From assembly GCF_900142205.1 (NCBI RefSeq), contig NZ_FRAA01000001.1, positions 50,889 to 114,888 of the forward strand: DNA of 64,000 nt, given 5' to 3'. Under the pieces are notes generated by a model. That model had not been told where the DNA came from, ran no database searches, and worked only from the letters and a program-made list of their open reading frames with translations. The translations under genes and the position numbers were made by a program. Below are positions 36,584-44,944 of this stretch, one piece after another (the first letter of the stretch is position 1; each line of letters begins with the position of its first letter). The stretch is from Reichenbachiella agariperforans (lineage in GTDB: Bacteria > Bacteroidota > Bacteroidia > Cytophagales > Cyclobacteriaceae).

Positions 36584-36661
36584 CATTTTTGCAAAAATGT
36601 AAGTGAGTCAGATTAATTCGATTAATAATATCTCACTTTTGTTGTAATAAGAATAATTTTG
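36584..36661 (+). promoter_or_regulatory. serBA control region: 16-bp palindrome, compound dyad and TAATTTTG box
   Basis: CATTTTTGCAAAAATG (36584-36599) is a perfect 16-bp palindrome. Next, AAGTGAG (36601-36607) pairs with CTCACTT (36632-36638) around ATTAAT-TCG-ATTAAT (36612-36626); all are nearly co-centred at 36619. TAATTTTG (36654-36661) matches the -7 consensus, 62 bp before the serBA ATG. The rest of 36296-36580 holds no gene I can support. The binding protein is unknown. Confidence 0.5.
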
Positions 36662-36723
36662 CGCCAAGATGAATAGGTGATTTTGGGACTCTAAAATCCA
36701 CTCAAAACAAAGTAACTAATTGA

Positions 36724-38622
36724 ATGACAGAATCTAAAGTCAAAAATTTCGTAATTGATTTTGACAGCACTTTCACAAGAGTAGAAGCGCTAGATGTACT
36801 TTGCACACTGGCTTTTGAGAATGAAGCAGAAAAAAAAGTAGCATTGGCAGAAATTGAGCGAATAACTAATCTTGCCATGGGGGGTGATTTGTCTTTCAGG
36901 GAATCCCTAGAAAGCAGGTTGAAAATACTGAGGGCTAATAAAAATCATATTCCGTTATTAATAGACAAATTAAAAGCCCTCGTTTCCAAATCATTCATTC
37001 GAAACAAAGCATTTTTAGAAAGTAATGCTGATCGTGTTTACATTCTTTCGAACGGATTCAAGGAGTTCATCTCCCCTATCGTCAAAGAATATGGCATCAA
37101 GGAAGATCATGTCTATGCGAACACTTTTGAGTTTGACGAAAACGGGACGATCACTGGTTTTGACAAAGACAACATCCTATCACGTAGCAAAGGAAAACCA
37201 GCGTTGATAGATTCGCTTAACCTTGAAGGTGACATCTACGTCATTGGTGATGGATACAATGACTATGAAATCAGAAAAGAAGGAAAAGCCAATAGGTTCT
37301 ATGCCTTCACCGAAAACGTAAAAAGACAAAACGTAATGGACTATGCTGACCACATAGCCCCATCACTCGACGAAATACTATATCATAATAATATGGAAGG
37401 AGCACTCTCATACCCTAAAAACAGAATTAAGATTCTACTACTAGAAAACATCCACAGTAAAGGTGTCAAAATAGTAGAAGAAGAGGGATATCAGGTAGAA
37501 GTTCACCCAGCAGGTTTGACTGAGGACGAACTCGTAGAAAAAATCAAAGACGTATCGATACTCGGGATCAGGTCTAAGACGATTGTCACCAAAAGAGTTT
37601 TGGACAATGCAAAACGTCTCATGTCGATTGGTGCGTTTTGTATCGGAACCAATCAGATCGATCTAACTGAGTGTACTAAGAGAGGTATTACGGTGTTCAA
37701 TGCACCATACAGCAACACGAGATCTGTAGTAGAACTTGCGATTGGAGAGATGATCATGTTGATTAGAAACCTACCAGACAAAATTGCTAAAATGCATGTC
37801 GGAAAATGGGACAAATCAGCAAGCAATAGTTTTGAAGTCCGAAACAAAAAACTCGGAATTGTAGGATATGGTAATATCGGAAAACAGCTTTCGGTATTGG
37901 CTGAAGCGATGGGACTACAGGTCTATTATTACGACATAGACGAGCGTCTCCCTATTGGTAACGTGACTAAGTGCAATTCTCTCAATGAAATGCTATCACA
38001 AGTAGATATCGTGTCTCTACATGTGGATGGCAGAAAAAGTAATAAAAACATCATCGGCAAAGAGCAATTTGACGCAATGAAAGATGGGATCATCTTCATG
38101 AATCTATCTCGTGGACATGTGGTCGATATCCCTGAATTGAAAAAAGCCATAGAGTCGGGTAAAATAGCAGGTACTGCCATAGATGTGTTCCCCGAAGAGC
38201 CTTTGAGTAACAACCATGAATTCGTGTCAGAATTGAGAGGATTACCAAACGTGATTTTGACTCCACATATCGGTGGTAGTACATTAGAAGCTCAAGAAAA
38301 TATCGCTGAGTTCGTGCCTAATAAGATTATTAGCTATATCAACTCTGGATCCACTACTAATAGTGTTAACTTCCCTAACTTGACACTACCTAAGCTAGAG
38401 AATGCACACCGCTTCATTCACGTTCATCACAACAAACCAGGTATCATCGCTGAGATTAACAACATCTTAGCCAAGCATGACATCAACGTCATGGGACAAT
38501 ACCTCAAAACCAACGAAATCATGGGGTATGTGATTACAGACATCGATAAAAAGTATGACAAGGATGTCATTAAGATCATGAAAAAGATCGAAGGGACAAT
38601 CCGATTCAGAGTGTTATACTAA
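36724..38622 (+). CDS. serA: Fused phosphoserine phosphatase and D-3-phosphoglycerate dehydrogenase
   Basis: The product is 632 residues. Residues 1-225 are a HAD-IB phosphatase (SerB-like), with nucleophile pair Asp12/Asp14 in VIDFDSTFT, ILSNG, and VIGDGYNDYE. Residues about 235-555 are a 2-hydroxyacid dehydrogenase, with the NAD site VGYGNIGKQL at about 380, catalytic Arg in LSRGHVVD, Glu in FPEEPL and His in LTPHIGGST. Residues about 562-632 form an ACT domain (HHNKPGIIAEINNIL) that usually senses serine. The chain thus carries the first and the last step of serine synthesis. The middle step (SerC) is encoded next on the same strand. A strong terminator follows. Confidence 0.95.
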   Translation: MTESKVKNFVIDFDSTFTRVEALDVLCTLAFENEAEKKVALAEIERITNLAMGGDLSFRESLESRLKILRANKNHIPLLIDKLKALVSKSFIRNKAFLESNADRVYILSNGFKEFISPIVKEYGIKEDHVYANTFEFDENGTITGFDKDNILSRSKGKPALIDSLNLEGDIYVIGDGYNDYEIRKEGKANRFYAFTENVKRQNVMDYADHIAPSLDEILYHNNMEGALSYPKNRIKILLLENIHSKGVKIVEEEGYQVEVHPAGLTEDELVEKIKDVSILGIRSKTIVTKRVLDNAKRLMSIGAFCIGTNQIDLTECTKRGITVFNAPYSNTRSVVELAIGEMIMLIRNLPDKIAKMHVGKWDKSASNSFEVRNKKLGIVGYGNIGKQLSVLAEAMGLQVYYYDIDERLPIGNVTKCNSLNEMLSQVDIVSLHVDGRKSNKNIIGKEQFDAMKDGIIFMNLSRGHVVDIPELKKAIESGKIAGTAIDVFPEEPLSNNHEFVSELRGLPNVILTPHIGGSTLEAQENIAEFVPNKIISYINSGSTTNSVNFPNLTLPKLENAHRFIHVHHNKPGIIAEINNILAKHDINVMGQYLKTNEIMGYVITDIDKKYDKDVIKIMKKIEGTIRFRVLY

Positions 38623-38625
38623 AAA

Positions 38626-38836
38626 TGAAAAATCCCGTCCAAATGGACGGGATTTTTTTCTAAGGATCGTGTGGTTTAGTTAAACCTCTATAAGTAAAGA
38701 TTTGAGCTATCCAAATGATTCAATCGTCCACTGTTATCTCCAAAGAGTTCCGACAAGTCGAAATGAGGCCTGATTTAGCCACCAGAGTCACCCGGTACTG
38801 TTATGATCTATAGTTTAATAAACTTATGATCCAAAG
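38626..38836 (-). ncRNA. Structured non-coding RNA, probable 6S-like (ssrS) RNA
   Basis: On the minus strand a TATATTTG box (38849-38842) is followed about 6 nt later by a transcript start near 38836, and the shared terminator at 38630-38659 gives an end. The body is about 175 nt before the terminator. Its two ends pair: GGATC (38832-38828) with GATCC (38668-38664), then GTTTA with TAAAC, AAA with TTT, and CTATA with TATAG. The centre can fold further (for example around TTCGACTTGTCGGAA). One long, interrupted hairpin with its own promoter and terminator and no open frame is the 6S RNA plan. The 6S identity is inference; a structured RNA here is better supported. Confidence 0.55.
38630..38659. 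terminator. Strong bidirectional Rho-independent terminator
   Basis: AAATCCCGTCC (38630-38640), AAAT loop, GGACGGGATTT (38645-38655), then TTTTC. The perfect 11-bp stem ends serBA on the plus strand. On the minus strand it is followed by TTTTTCATTTTT, so it can also end a minus-strand RNA. Confidence 0.88.
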
Positions 38837-38841
38837 AGGTG

Positions 38842-38849
38842 CAAATATA
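38842..38849 (-). promoter_or_regulatory. -7 box TATATTTG for the minus-strand RNA
   Basis: CAAATATA on the plus strand reads TATATTTG on the minus strand, an exact TAnnTTTG match, placed about 6 nt before the 5' end of the paired RNA body. No clear -33 motif is visible. Confidence 0.5.
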
Positions 38850-38871
38850 TCTAGTTTCCGTTCTTTTGTAA

Positions 38872-38879
38872 TAATTTTG
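38872..38879 (+). promoter_or_regulatory. -7 box TAATTTTG for serC
   Basis: This exact TAnnTTTG match lies 34 bp before the serC ATG and is identical to the box ahead of serBA. It overlaps a small dyad GCGTT-6-AACGC (38879-38894). It faces away from the minus-strand RNA promoter, making a divergent pair. Confidence 0.5.
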
Positions 38880-38913
38880 CGTTGTTTATAACGCATATGT
38901 CTCAACTTTATAG

Positions 38914-39996
38914 ATGAATAAAATTTTCTTCACTCCCGGCCCATCTGCCTTGTATTTCACAGCAGAACAACACATAAAGAATGCCATCAAAAACGATATT
39001 CTTTCCATTAGCCATAGAAGCAAACAATATGTGAGTATTCACCAAGAAACGGTCGAATCTCTCAAAAAACTCCTCAACTTACCCGATGGATATCACATCG
39101 GATTCACCTCTTCTGCTACAGAAGTATGGGAAAGGATATCCGAGAATTTGATTGATCAAAACTCATACCATTTCGTAAACGGCTCATTTTCAGAGAAATT
39201 CCATCAGGCAGCTCAAGACCTTGGAAAAAATGCCATCTTGGATCAAGTAAAGCCTGGCTCCAATCATGACCTGATCGCGGCAGTCATTCCAGACAATGTA
39301 GAATTGATCGGATTAGCACAAAATGAAACCAGTACAGGAGCTATGTTACCTGTGGCTGATATAGAGGCGCTAAAGAGAAACAACCCAAACAAACTATTGG
39401 CTGTGGATTCTGTAAGTTCTCTCCCGATTACCAAATATGACTTCAGTATGCTAGATACCTTGTATTTTTCTGTACAAAAATGCTTCGGTCTTCCTTCTGG
39501 TCTAGGGGTATGGATATACAATGACAAGTGTTTGGAAAAGGCTCAAAAGCTGAAAGAAGCGGGGAAATATCACAACACCTACAATAGCCTACTTAGTATT
39601 GATAAATTTGCTCAAAAGCATCAAACAAGTTGTACGCCTAATGTTCTAAATATTTACTTGCTAGGGCAAGTTGTCAAGGACATGCTCAACAAAGGCATTG
39701 ATCAAATCAGACAAGAAGCAGCCTATAAAAGTGCTTTGATTTATAACCTGTTCGATACACACGAAAAGCTTACTCCATTTGTCACTGAAAAGAAATTCAG
39801 ATCCGTAACGATAGGTGTAGCCGAAGTAACCGGAGGTGCTGAGAAGCTGATGTCCGCGCTCTCTGACAAAGGAATGAACGTGGGTAGTGGCTATAGCCAG
39901 TTCAAAGGTAAGCATATCCGAATAGCCAACTTCCCTACTCATTCTAAGGAACAAATGGAAATGCTAGTCGATTCAATCAATGGGATTGATTTTTAG
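38914..39996 (+). CDS. serC: Phosphoserine aminotransferase
   Basis: The product is 360 residues, the usual SerC length, class V aminotransferase fold. FFTPGPSALYF opens it, ISHRS follows, and the PLP lysine is Lys189 in SVQKCFGLPSG. It converts 3-phosphohydroxypyruvate and glutamate to phosphoserine. With the fused SerA/SerB gene upstream it completes the serine pathway. A separate TAATTTTG promoter suggests it is transcribed apart from serBA, although the matching boxes hint at shared control. Confidence 0.93.
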   Translation: MNKIFFTPGPSALYFTAEQHIKNAIKNDILSISHRSKQYVSIHQETVESLKKLLNLPDGYHIGFTSSATEVWERISENLIDQNSYHFVNGSFSEKFHQAAQDLGKNAILDQVKPGSNHDLIAAVIPDNVELIGLAQNETSTGAMLPVADIEALKRNNPNKLLAVDSVSSLPITKYDFSMLDTLYFSVQKCFGLPSGLGVWIYNDKCLEKAQKLKEAGKYHNTYNSLLSIDKFAQKHQTSCTPNVLNIYLLGQVVKDMLNKGIDQIRQEAAYKSALIYNLFDTHEKLTPFVTEKKFRSVTIGVAEVTGGAEKLMSALSDKGMNVGSGYSQFKGKHIRIANFPTHSKEQMEMLVDSINGIDF

Positions 39997-40049
39997 CATC
40001 ATATTTGATAAGCCGACCGTAACAATTAATTCACCTGTACATCATACAC

Positions 40050-40970
40050 ATGGATAGTTTCAAAAAAATTTTAGTAGCACTCGATCACACCGATATAGAC
40101 AAGCAATTGATCAAAGCAGCTTCATTTCTATCGACATTGGCTAAGAGTGAAGAGGTTCTCTTCATCAATGTGATTAAAAGCACAAATATCCCAGATCAGA
40201 TCAAGAAGGAATTTCCTAACCTGATGGAAGATGCATTGAAGGAACGCCAAGCAGCTATTAAACTCAAAGTGGATCAATACTTTGAAAACAATAACACGAA
40301 GGTTAGAATAGAGATCAAATCAGGTCAACCAACAAAATCCATTCTAAAATATAGCGCAACCAAAAAGATAGATTTAATTATCATTGGTCGAAAAAACGAA
40401 CACAAAGGGGGGGGCGTTTTAATTCACCGTATTGCACGTCGAGCGGGTTGCTCTCTACTCATTATACCTAAGGGCTTTGACAAGAAGGTCAACAAAATCC
40501 TTGTTCCAATAGACTATTCTGATCACTCGTTAGACTCTCTCAATCAGTTGATTGATCTATCAAAGGATAAGATGCCAAAAGTAAAAATGATTCCTCAAAA
40601 CGTCTACCAAGTACCATCTGGGTATCATTATGCGGGCAAGACTTTCGGGGACTTTGCAAAAATCATGGAAGAAAACAGTCAAAAAGAGTACGCTGCTTTT
40701 GATGCTAAGATTGTAAAACAAGGGATGGAAATCAAACCTATCTTCACTCTAGATAGAGATGAGGACATCATCTCTACTATATATGCAACTGCAAAGAAAA
40801 TTAGAGCCAACGCAATAGTCATCGGAGCTAAAGGGGTAACAAGTACTTCTGCTCTGTTTTTGGGTAGTAGTGCTGAAAAACTTATTCAACTGGACTCTGA
40901 AATCCCTCTCTTCGTCATGCGAGCTAAAGGGAAACAGAAGAATATCATTGAGTACTTACTAAAACTTTAA
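40050..40970 (+). CDS. Tandem universal stress protein (two USP domains)
   Basis: The product is 306 residues made of two UspA folds (about 1-145 and 146-306). The first has KKILVALDHTDIDKQ and IDLIIIGRK; the second has KILVPIDYSDHS and ANAIVIGAKG...FLGSSAEKLI. The G-2x-G-9x-G(S/T) ATP signature is better kept in the second half. USPs respond to energy or redox stress. A run of eight G (40407-40414) lies in the first domain and encodes Gly-Gly-Gly. Its stop codon abuts the stop of the convergent MarR gene with no gap. Confidence 0.9.
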   Translation: MDSFKKILVALDHTDIDKQLIKAASFLSTLAKSEEVLFINVIKSTNIPDQIKKEFPNLMEDALKERQAAIKLKVDQYFENNNTKVRIEIKSGQPTKSILKYSATKKIDLIIIGRKNEHKGGGVLIHRIARRAGCSLLIIPKGFDKKVNKILVPIDYSDHSLDSLNQLIDLSKDKMPKVKMIPQNVYQVPSGYHYAGKTFGDFAKIMEENSQKEYAAFDAKIVKQGMEIKPIFTLDRDEDIISTIYATAKKIRANAIVIGAKGVTSTSALFLGSSAEKLIQLDSEIPLFVMRAKGKQKNIIEYLLKL

Positions 40971-41432
40971 TTAGTCTGGTTCTGTACCTCGGAAACGATC
41001 CAGAAATGCATTTATAGCCCGACATTCATCATCCGTAAAAGTATTGATTCGAGCTGTAAATGCATACAGTTTTTCATCGATCTCTTCTAAGAGCTTTAGC
41101 CCCTCATCGTTAATTTTTACATCTACGGCTCTCTTGTCTTTCTTGTTTACCTCTCGCGTTACGAGCCCCTTCCCTACCAGTTTATCTACTATTCTCGAAG
41201 CATTAGACATCCTATCAAGCAATCTTTCTATGATTAGATTGATAGTTGCTGCATTCGGATACTGCCCTCTTAATATTCTAAGCGTATTGTACTGTTGAGT
41301 AGTCAGTCCATATGGCTTAAACATATAAAATTCCTCTTGATTTAACCAGTTGCTAGTAAACATCAAATTGACAACTACCTTATCAAATTCTGACTTAAAC
41401 CCCTCCTGCTTTATATCGGCTCCTAGCCCCAT
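40971..41432 (-). CDS. MarR-family transcriptional regulator
   Basis: The product is 153 residues with a winged helix in the middle: YGLTTQQYNTLRILRG, RMSNASRIVDKLVGKGLV (recognition helix) and DKRAVDVKINDEG (wing). It is diverged from the DoxX-like gene, with about 100 bp between starts, the standard layout for a MarR protein controlling its neighbour and itself. The ligand is unknown. Confidence 0.9.
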   Translation of the reverse strand: MGLGADIKQEGFKSEFDKVVVNLMFTSNWLNQEEFYMFKPYGLTTQQYNTLRILRGQYPNAATINLIIERLLDRMSNASRIVDKLVGKGLVTREVNKKDKRAVDVKINDEGLKLLEEIDEKLYAFTARINTFTDDECRAINAFLDRFRGTEPD

Positions 41433-41437
41433 AACGA

Positions 41438-41478
41438 TTCATATTTAATGTATAGACACTAAATATATATGATATGAA
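41438..41478. promoter_or_regulatory. Inverted repeat in the marR/doxX divergent region
   Basis: TTCATAT (41438-41444) and ATATGAA (41472-41478) flank an AT-rich centre that also holds TTTA...TAAA. It is a possible MarR operator. Confidence 0.35.
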
Positions 41479-41532
41479 CTAAAGTATATAAAGGAGGTGT
41501 TGATTAAATTGATACCCAAGCTAAAAAACAAG

Positions 41533-41958
41533 ATGATTACACGAAAGAGCCTTTTTAAATATACCCCAAGAGTAGTTGCAGCCTTCATTTTGTTACAGAC
41601 ACTATGGTTCAAATTTGGGATAGGTGGAAACGCCGCATTAAAAGAATCAAAAATAATATTCGTCCACTTATCTCAAAGTCTATTAGACACTGGCCAGTAC
41701 GAGGGGTTGTTTAGATTAGGTACCGGTATGGCAGAGTTACTAGTCTCGATAGCTCTATTCACAAGGTATGCTGGGTATGGAGCGTTATTGGGTGTGGTTA
41801 TTATGCTCGGCGCAATACTCTCCCACTTACTTCTAATCGGCATCTCTATCAATGGAGATCACGGACAACTCATGGTGATGGCCGTGATCGTTCTTATCTG
41901 CTGCGTTAAGGTTGCTTTTAATGAGCGAAACAATACAGTACTAAAAAGGTTTATTTAA
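41533..41958 (+). CDS. DoxX-like four-helix membrane protein
   Basis: The ATG at 41533 gives about 141 residues with four membrane helices (VVAAFILLQTLWFKF, ELLVSIALFTRY, GALLGVVIMLGAILSHLLLI, LMVMAVIVLICCVKVAF). This is the DoxX/DoxD-like fold often linked to redox stress. An in-frame GTG at 41497 lies inside an AAGGAGGTG sequence, a near-perfect match to the 16S tail, and a TTG at 41509 sits 11 nt after it. If that site is used, translation would begin earlier. Regulation by the divergent MarR gene is likely. It overlaps the convergent gene by 8 bp. Confidence 0.78.
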   Translation: MITRKSLFKYTPRVVAAFILLQTLWFKFGIGGNAALKESKIIFVHLSQSLLDTGQYEGLFRLGTGMAELLVSIALFTRYAGYGALLGVVIMLGAILSHLLLIGISINGDHGQLMVMAVIVLICCVKVAFNERNNTVLKRFI

Positions 41959-42874
41959 CTACAAAACTACCTGCTCCCATTTTGTAATCTTCGGTATAGA
42001 CTTCTACCAAATATTTCCCTAGATCATATTCAGAACCTTTGTCATACAAAAAAGTCAAAGACTGCGCATTTCTATCATAGAGAATATCCTTTTTCACTGT
42101 ATAAAAATTCTCTCTTCCCTCGAACACAAAAGTCCCTGAACCAGTCGCTACATCAAAAATAACTTTCTTATCTGGCCCAGTAATTTTCACTAGAATACTC
42201 TTTCCTTCTATTGCAGCGACACTGTTTTCCAACACATCAAACTCAATCTTCAAATGGGTAATATGACGGTTTTTGAACTCTCCTTCACGTTCCTTACCAC
42301 TACTATTTATAGCTAAAATTTTCATCCCATCTATCTTCAACTGAGATGCCTTTGCTACTTTTTCTTCAAGCGCACTTCGAGTAGTGTTGAGGTCACGTAA
42401 GGACTCATTCAGCTCATTGGCTTCATCTTTCAACTCACTGTTTTCCACCAGCAATTTCTCATTTACTGCCTTCAATCTAACGATTTCCTTATCCTGAGCC
42501 AATAGCATTTCTTTGTAACCACTTACTTTCCCCTGCAGATCATTGATCTGTCGGTATGCCTTGGTTCTAAAAGCTTTCTTCTCTTCTTCTAACTGGTTCT
42601 TTATCTGTAGTAAAGTATCGATCTCTCCCCCCAATTGGGCTATTTTGAGGATACGCGTATCTAGTTCATTACTCATAGAGTCGAGCTCATTGTAAGCTGT
42701 ATCTAATTGCTGTTGAGTCAACTCATTTTGTTTCTCTAACTCCAGCGATTCTATCACTTGATGGACCAAACCGATAACTAGTGCTGCAAACACAATAATA
42801 CTAAGTACAACCAAGATTCTCTTTCTACTCTGCACTTCTTGCTTCTGAGGCTGCTGCTTTTGATTTATTTCCAT
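41951..42874 (-). CDS. Single-pass coiled-coil protein with C-terminal beta domain
   Basis: The ATG at 42874 (MEINQKQQPQKQEVQSRKR) gives about 307 residues; a longer open frame upstream is not protein-like. One transmembrane helix (ILVVLSIIVFAALVIGLV, about 20-40) is followed by a long coiled coil (about 45-190). A beta-rich domain of about 110 residues ends it (ITHLKIEFDVLENS...KYLVEVYTEDYKMG). The type is widespread in Bacteroidota as an unnamed protein. It may span the periplasm; no function is known to me. Confidence 0.8.
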   Translation of the reverse strand: MEINQKQQPQKQEVQSRKRILVVLSIIVFAALVIGLVHQVIESLELEKQNELTQQQLDTAYNELDSMSNELDTRILKIAQLGGEIDTLLQIKNQLEEEKKAFRTKAYRQINDLQGKVSGYKEMLLAQDKEIVRLKAVNEKLLVENSELKDEANELNESLRDLNTTRSALEEKVAKASQLKIDGMKILAINSSGKEREGEFKNRHITHLKIEFDVLENSVAAIEGKSILVKITGPDKKVIFDVATGSGTFVFEGRENFYTVKKDILYDRNAQSLTFLYDKGSEYDLGKYLVEVYTEDYKMGAGSFVVK

Positions 42875-42979
42875 ATTACCTAAAATTCCTATTTGTAAAA
42901 TTATACCAATATCATTCTTAACCAAGACATGTTTAGAGGTAATCCTCCCAGACTACTCAAATACCAGACCAATTCACCT

Positions 42980-43768
42980 TTAAAAATCCACAATGTATTT
43001 ACCTCGTTGTAACCTAGGGTTGAAAAACAAAAAACCCATTTGATAAGTCTCTAGTACTACGCCTTTGTCAAATTTCTTTGACAACTCGTCCCAGGCTCGT
43101 CGCATACCAGAAGACCAATTGATGTCATCGAACACCACTACACCATGATTTTGATCTACCAACCGAAACATTAACTCACTGTAAGCCAACGTCCCTTCAT
43201 AAGTGTGATTCGCATCTAAAAAGATCAATCCAAAGCGGCGTTTTTGTTTTACAAAATCTCTAAGGACAACTTCTACATCCGCATGAACTAGCTCTATTCT
43301 ATCCGTGAGTCCCAACTTTTTGAATAACTCGCTAGCTACGTCGATCAAAACATCATTGCGCTCGACTGTAACGATGGATTGTAATGAGGAATTACAAAGG
43401 CGAATAGTATTAACTCCAATAGAAGCTCCTAGCTCTAGTACAGTACTAAACGCATGGTAATCAATGATGCGCTGGATCAACTGGGCATGCCTGAGATCAG
43501 TAATCCCATGCTTGGCTATTTGAGACACTGTGTATTTTTTAGTCGTCAAACTCGAACCTGCACCTGACTGAGTAGGGACTTCACGATGATCAGACTGAAG
43601 CTGATGTAGGGCTGTAGTAATCTCAGAGCTGTCGGCTTTCTGAACTCCTCTGAACACTTCATTATATAGCTCAAAAACATAAGGTGCTTGGAGAGAATGC
43701 TGGTCAACACACTGCAACCAATAGATAACGTATCGTTTGACACGAAATAGTGCTGTACTTAAATCCAC
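42980..43768 (-). CDS. Class I SAM-dependent methyltransferase (Methyltransf_24 type)
   Basis: The product is 262 residues. The SAM site VLELGASIGVNTIRL (motif I), VTVERND (motif II) and LIFLDANHTYEG (motif IV) define a Rossmann methyltransferase; VVVFDDINWSSGM follows. The N-terminal 90 residues are helical, with a Ser/Gly-rich linker. The substrate is unknown. It lies 15 bp downstream of apaG and is probably co-transcribed. Confidence 0.85.
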   Translation of the reverse strand: MDLSTALFRVKRYVIYWLQCVDQHSLQAPYVFELYNEVFRGVQKADSSEITTALHQLQSDHREVPTQSGAGSSLTTKKYTVSQIAKHGITDLRHAQLIQRIIDYHAFSTVLELGASIGVNTIRLCNSSLQSIVTVERNDVLIDVASELFKKLGLTDRIELVHADVEVVLRDFVKQKRRFGLIFLDANHTYEGTLAYSELMFRLVDQNHGVVVFDDINWSSGMRRAWDELSKKFDKGVVLETYQMGFLFFNPRLQRGKYIVDF

Positions 43769-43783
43769 AAATGATAGAAAAGA

Positions 43784-44170
43784 TTAATTGTTACGCTCAG
43801 GTACGATCATGGTAAACTCAGGAATTAGAACCTCAAGCATTTTACCATCGATAATGCGCTCCATCAAATAGGTACCATACATCTTACCAACACCACTACG
43901 AAGGTTGCAACCCGACACATAAATGTGCTCTTGCCCCGGTTCGATTGTAGGCTGTTGTCCTACTACACCCTCACCTTCTACTTCACGATCAGTATAAGAA
44001 GCATCTTTGATATGCCAGTGTCGTCTTTTGAGTTGAATCGTGTTATCACTTTCGTTTTTGATGATCACCTTATACGTAAAGACATAGTGAAACTGACGAG
44101 GACTAGAATACTTTGGTTGGTACTCAGTCTCGACACTCACTTTGATTCCTTTTGTTTTTTGGGATACCAT
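43784..44170 (-). CDS. apaG: ApaG protein
   Basis: The ATG at 44170 (MVSQKTKGIKVSVETEYQ) gives 128 residues, the usual ApaG length, and avoids overlap with the divergent ung gene. The fibronectin-III-like fold carries RQFHYVFTYKVIIKNE, RRHWHIKD and the conserved GVVGQQPTIEPG turn. ApaG is linked to Co2+/Mg2+ balance and Ap4A metabolism, though its exact function is unsettled. Confidence 0.9.
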   Translation of the reverse strand: MVSQKTKGIKVSVETEYQPKYSSPRQFHYVFTYKVIIKNESDNTIQLKRRHWHIKDASYTDREVEGEGVVGQQPTIEPGQEHIYVSGCNLRSGVGKMYGTYLMERIIDGKMLEVLIPEFTMIVPERNN

Positions 44171-44253
44171 CATATGAAATAATGAACTCAATAATGAAAA
44201 TGGTCTTTTGTTGAGATTACAAGTAAATGAATTTATTTTTACTTCCAAAAAGA

Positions 44254-44916
44254 ATGAATGTAAATATTCACGAAAGCTGGAAAGAACAACTGCAAAAAGA
44301 GTTTCAAAAGACTTATTTTCAAGAACTTACAGAGTTTGTCAAGAGTGAATATAAGAACCATAAAGTCTATCCACGACCTGCATATATTCTCAATGCGTTT
44401 GAATTTTCTCCTTTTGATACAACCAAAGTTATTATCATCGGGCAAGACCCTTACCATGGTGAAGGGCAAGCTCACGGCTTATGCTTTTCCGTCAACAGAG
44501 ATGTGAAAATTCCTCCTTCATTAAGAAATATATATAAAGAAATCCATGATGATGTGGGGACGACAATACCCACTCACGGCAATCTCGAGCATTGGGCCAA
44601 ACAAGGCGTACTCATGCTGAATGCCACACTGACTGTTCGAGCACACACACCAGGATCACATCAAAACAAAGGGTGGGAAACATTCACTGATGCTGTGATC
44701 CAAACCCTATCAGATCAAAAAGAGAATTTAGTATTCCTACTATGGGGAGCTTATGCACAAAAGAAAGGGGCCATTATCGACACCTCTAAACATCTCGTTC
44801 TAGAGTCAGCACACCCTTCCCCATTTGCTGCACATAGGGGATTTTTCGGTAATCGACACTTTAGCAAAACCAATCAATATCTAAAAGAAAAAGGCTTACC
44901 AGAAATCTACTGGTAA
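44254..44916 (+). CDS. ung: Uracil-DNA glycosylase (family 1)
   Basis: The ATG at 44254 (MNVNIHESWKEQL) gives about 220 residues; an in-frame ATG 27 bp upstream would collide with the apaG leader. Family 1 motifs are intact: GQDPYHGEGQAHGLCFSV with catalytic Asp65, LNATLTVRAHTPGSH, VFLLWGAYAQ and HPSPFAAHRGFFG. It removes uracil from DNA to start base excision repair. Its last codons form part of a terminator hairpin. Confidence 0.95.
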   Translation: MNVNIHESWKEQLQKEFQKTYFQELTEFVKSEYKNHKVYPRPAYILNAFEFSPFDTTKVIIIGQDPYHGEGQAHGLCFSVNRDVKIPPSLRNIYKEIHDDVGTTIPTHGNLEHWAKQGVLMLNATLTVRAHTPGSHQNKGWETFTDAVIQTLSDQKENLVFLLWGAYAQKKGAIIDTSKHLVLESAHPSPFAAHRGFFGNRHFSKTNQYLKEKGLPEIYW

Positions 44917-44922
44917 GCCTTT
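44890..44922. terminator. Bidirectional terminator overlapping the 3' end of ung
   Basis: AAAGGCTTACCAG (44890-44902) and CTGGTAAGCCTTT (44910-44922) make a perfect 13-bp stem with a 7-nt loop. The ung stop codon lies inside the right arm. T-rich sequence follows on the plus strand (CGTATTTCTTT) and an A/T tail on the other, so it can also end the convergent lepB operon. Confidence 0.8.
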
Positions 44923-44944
44923 CGTATTTCTTTATCACTCGAGA

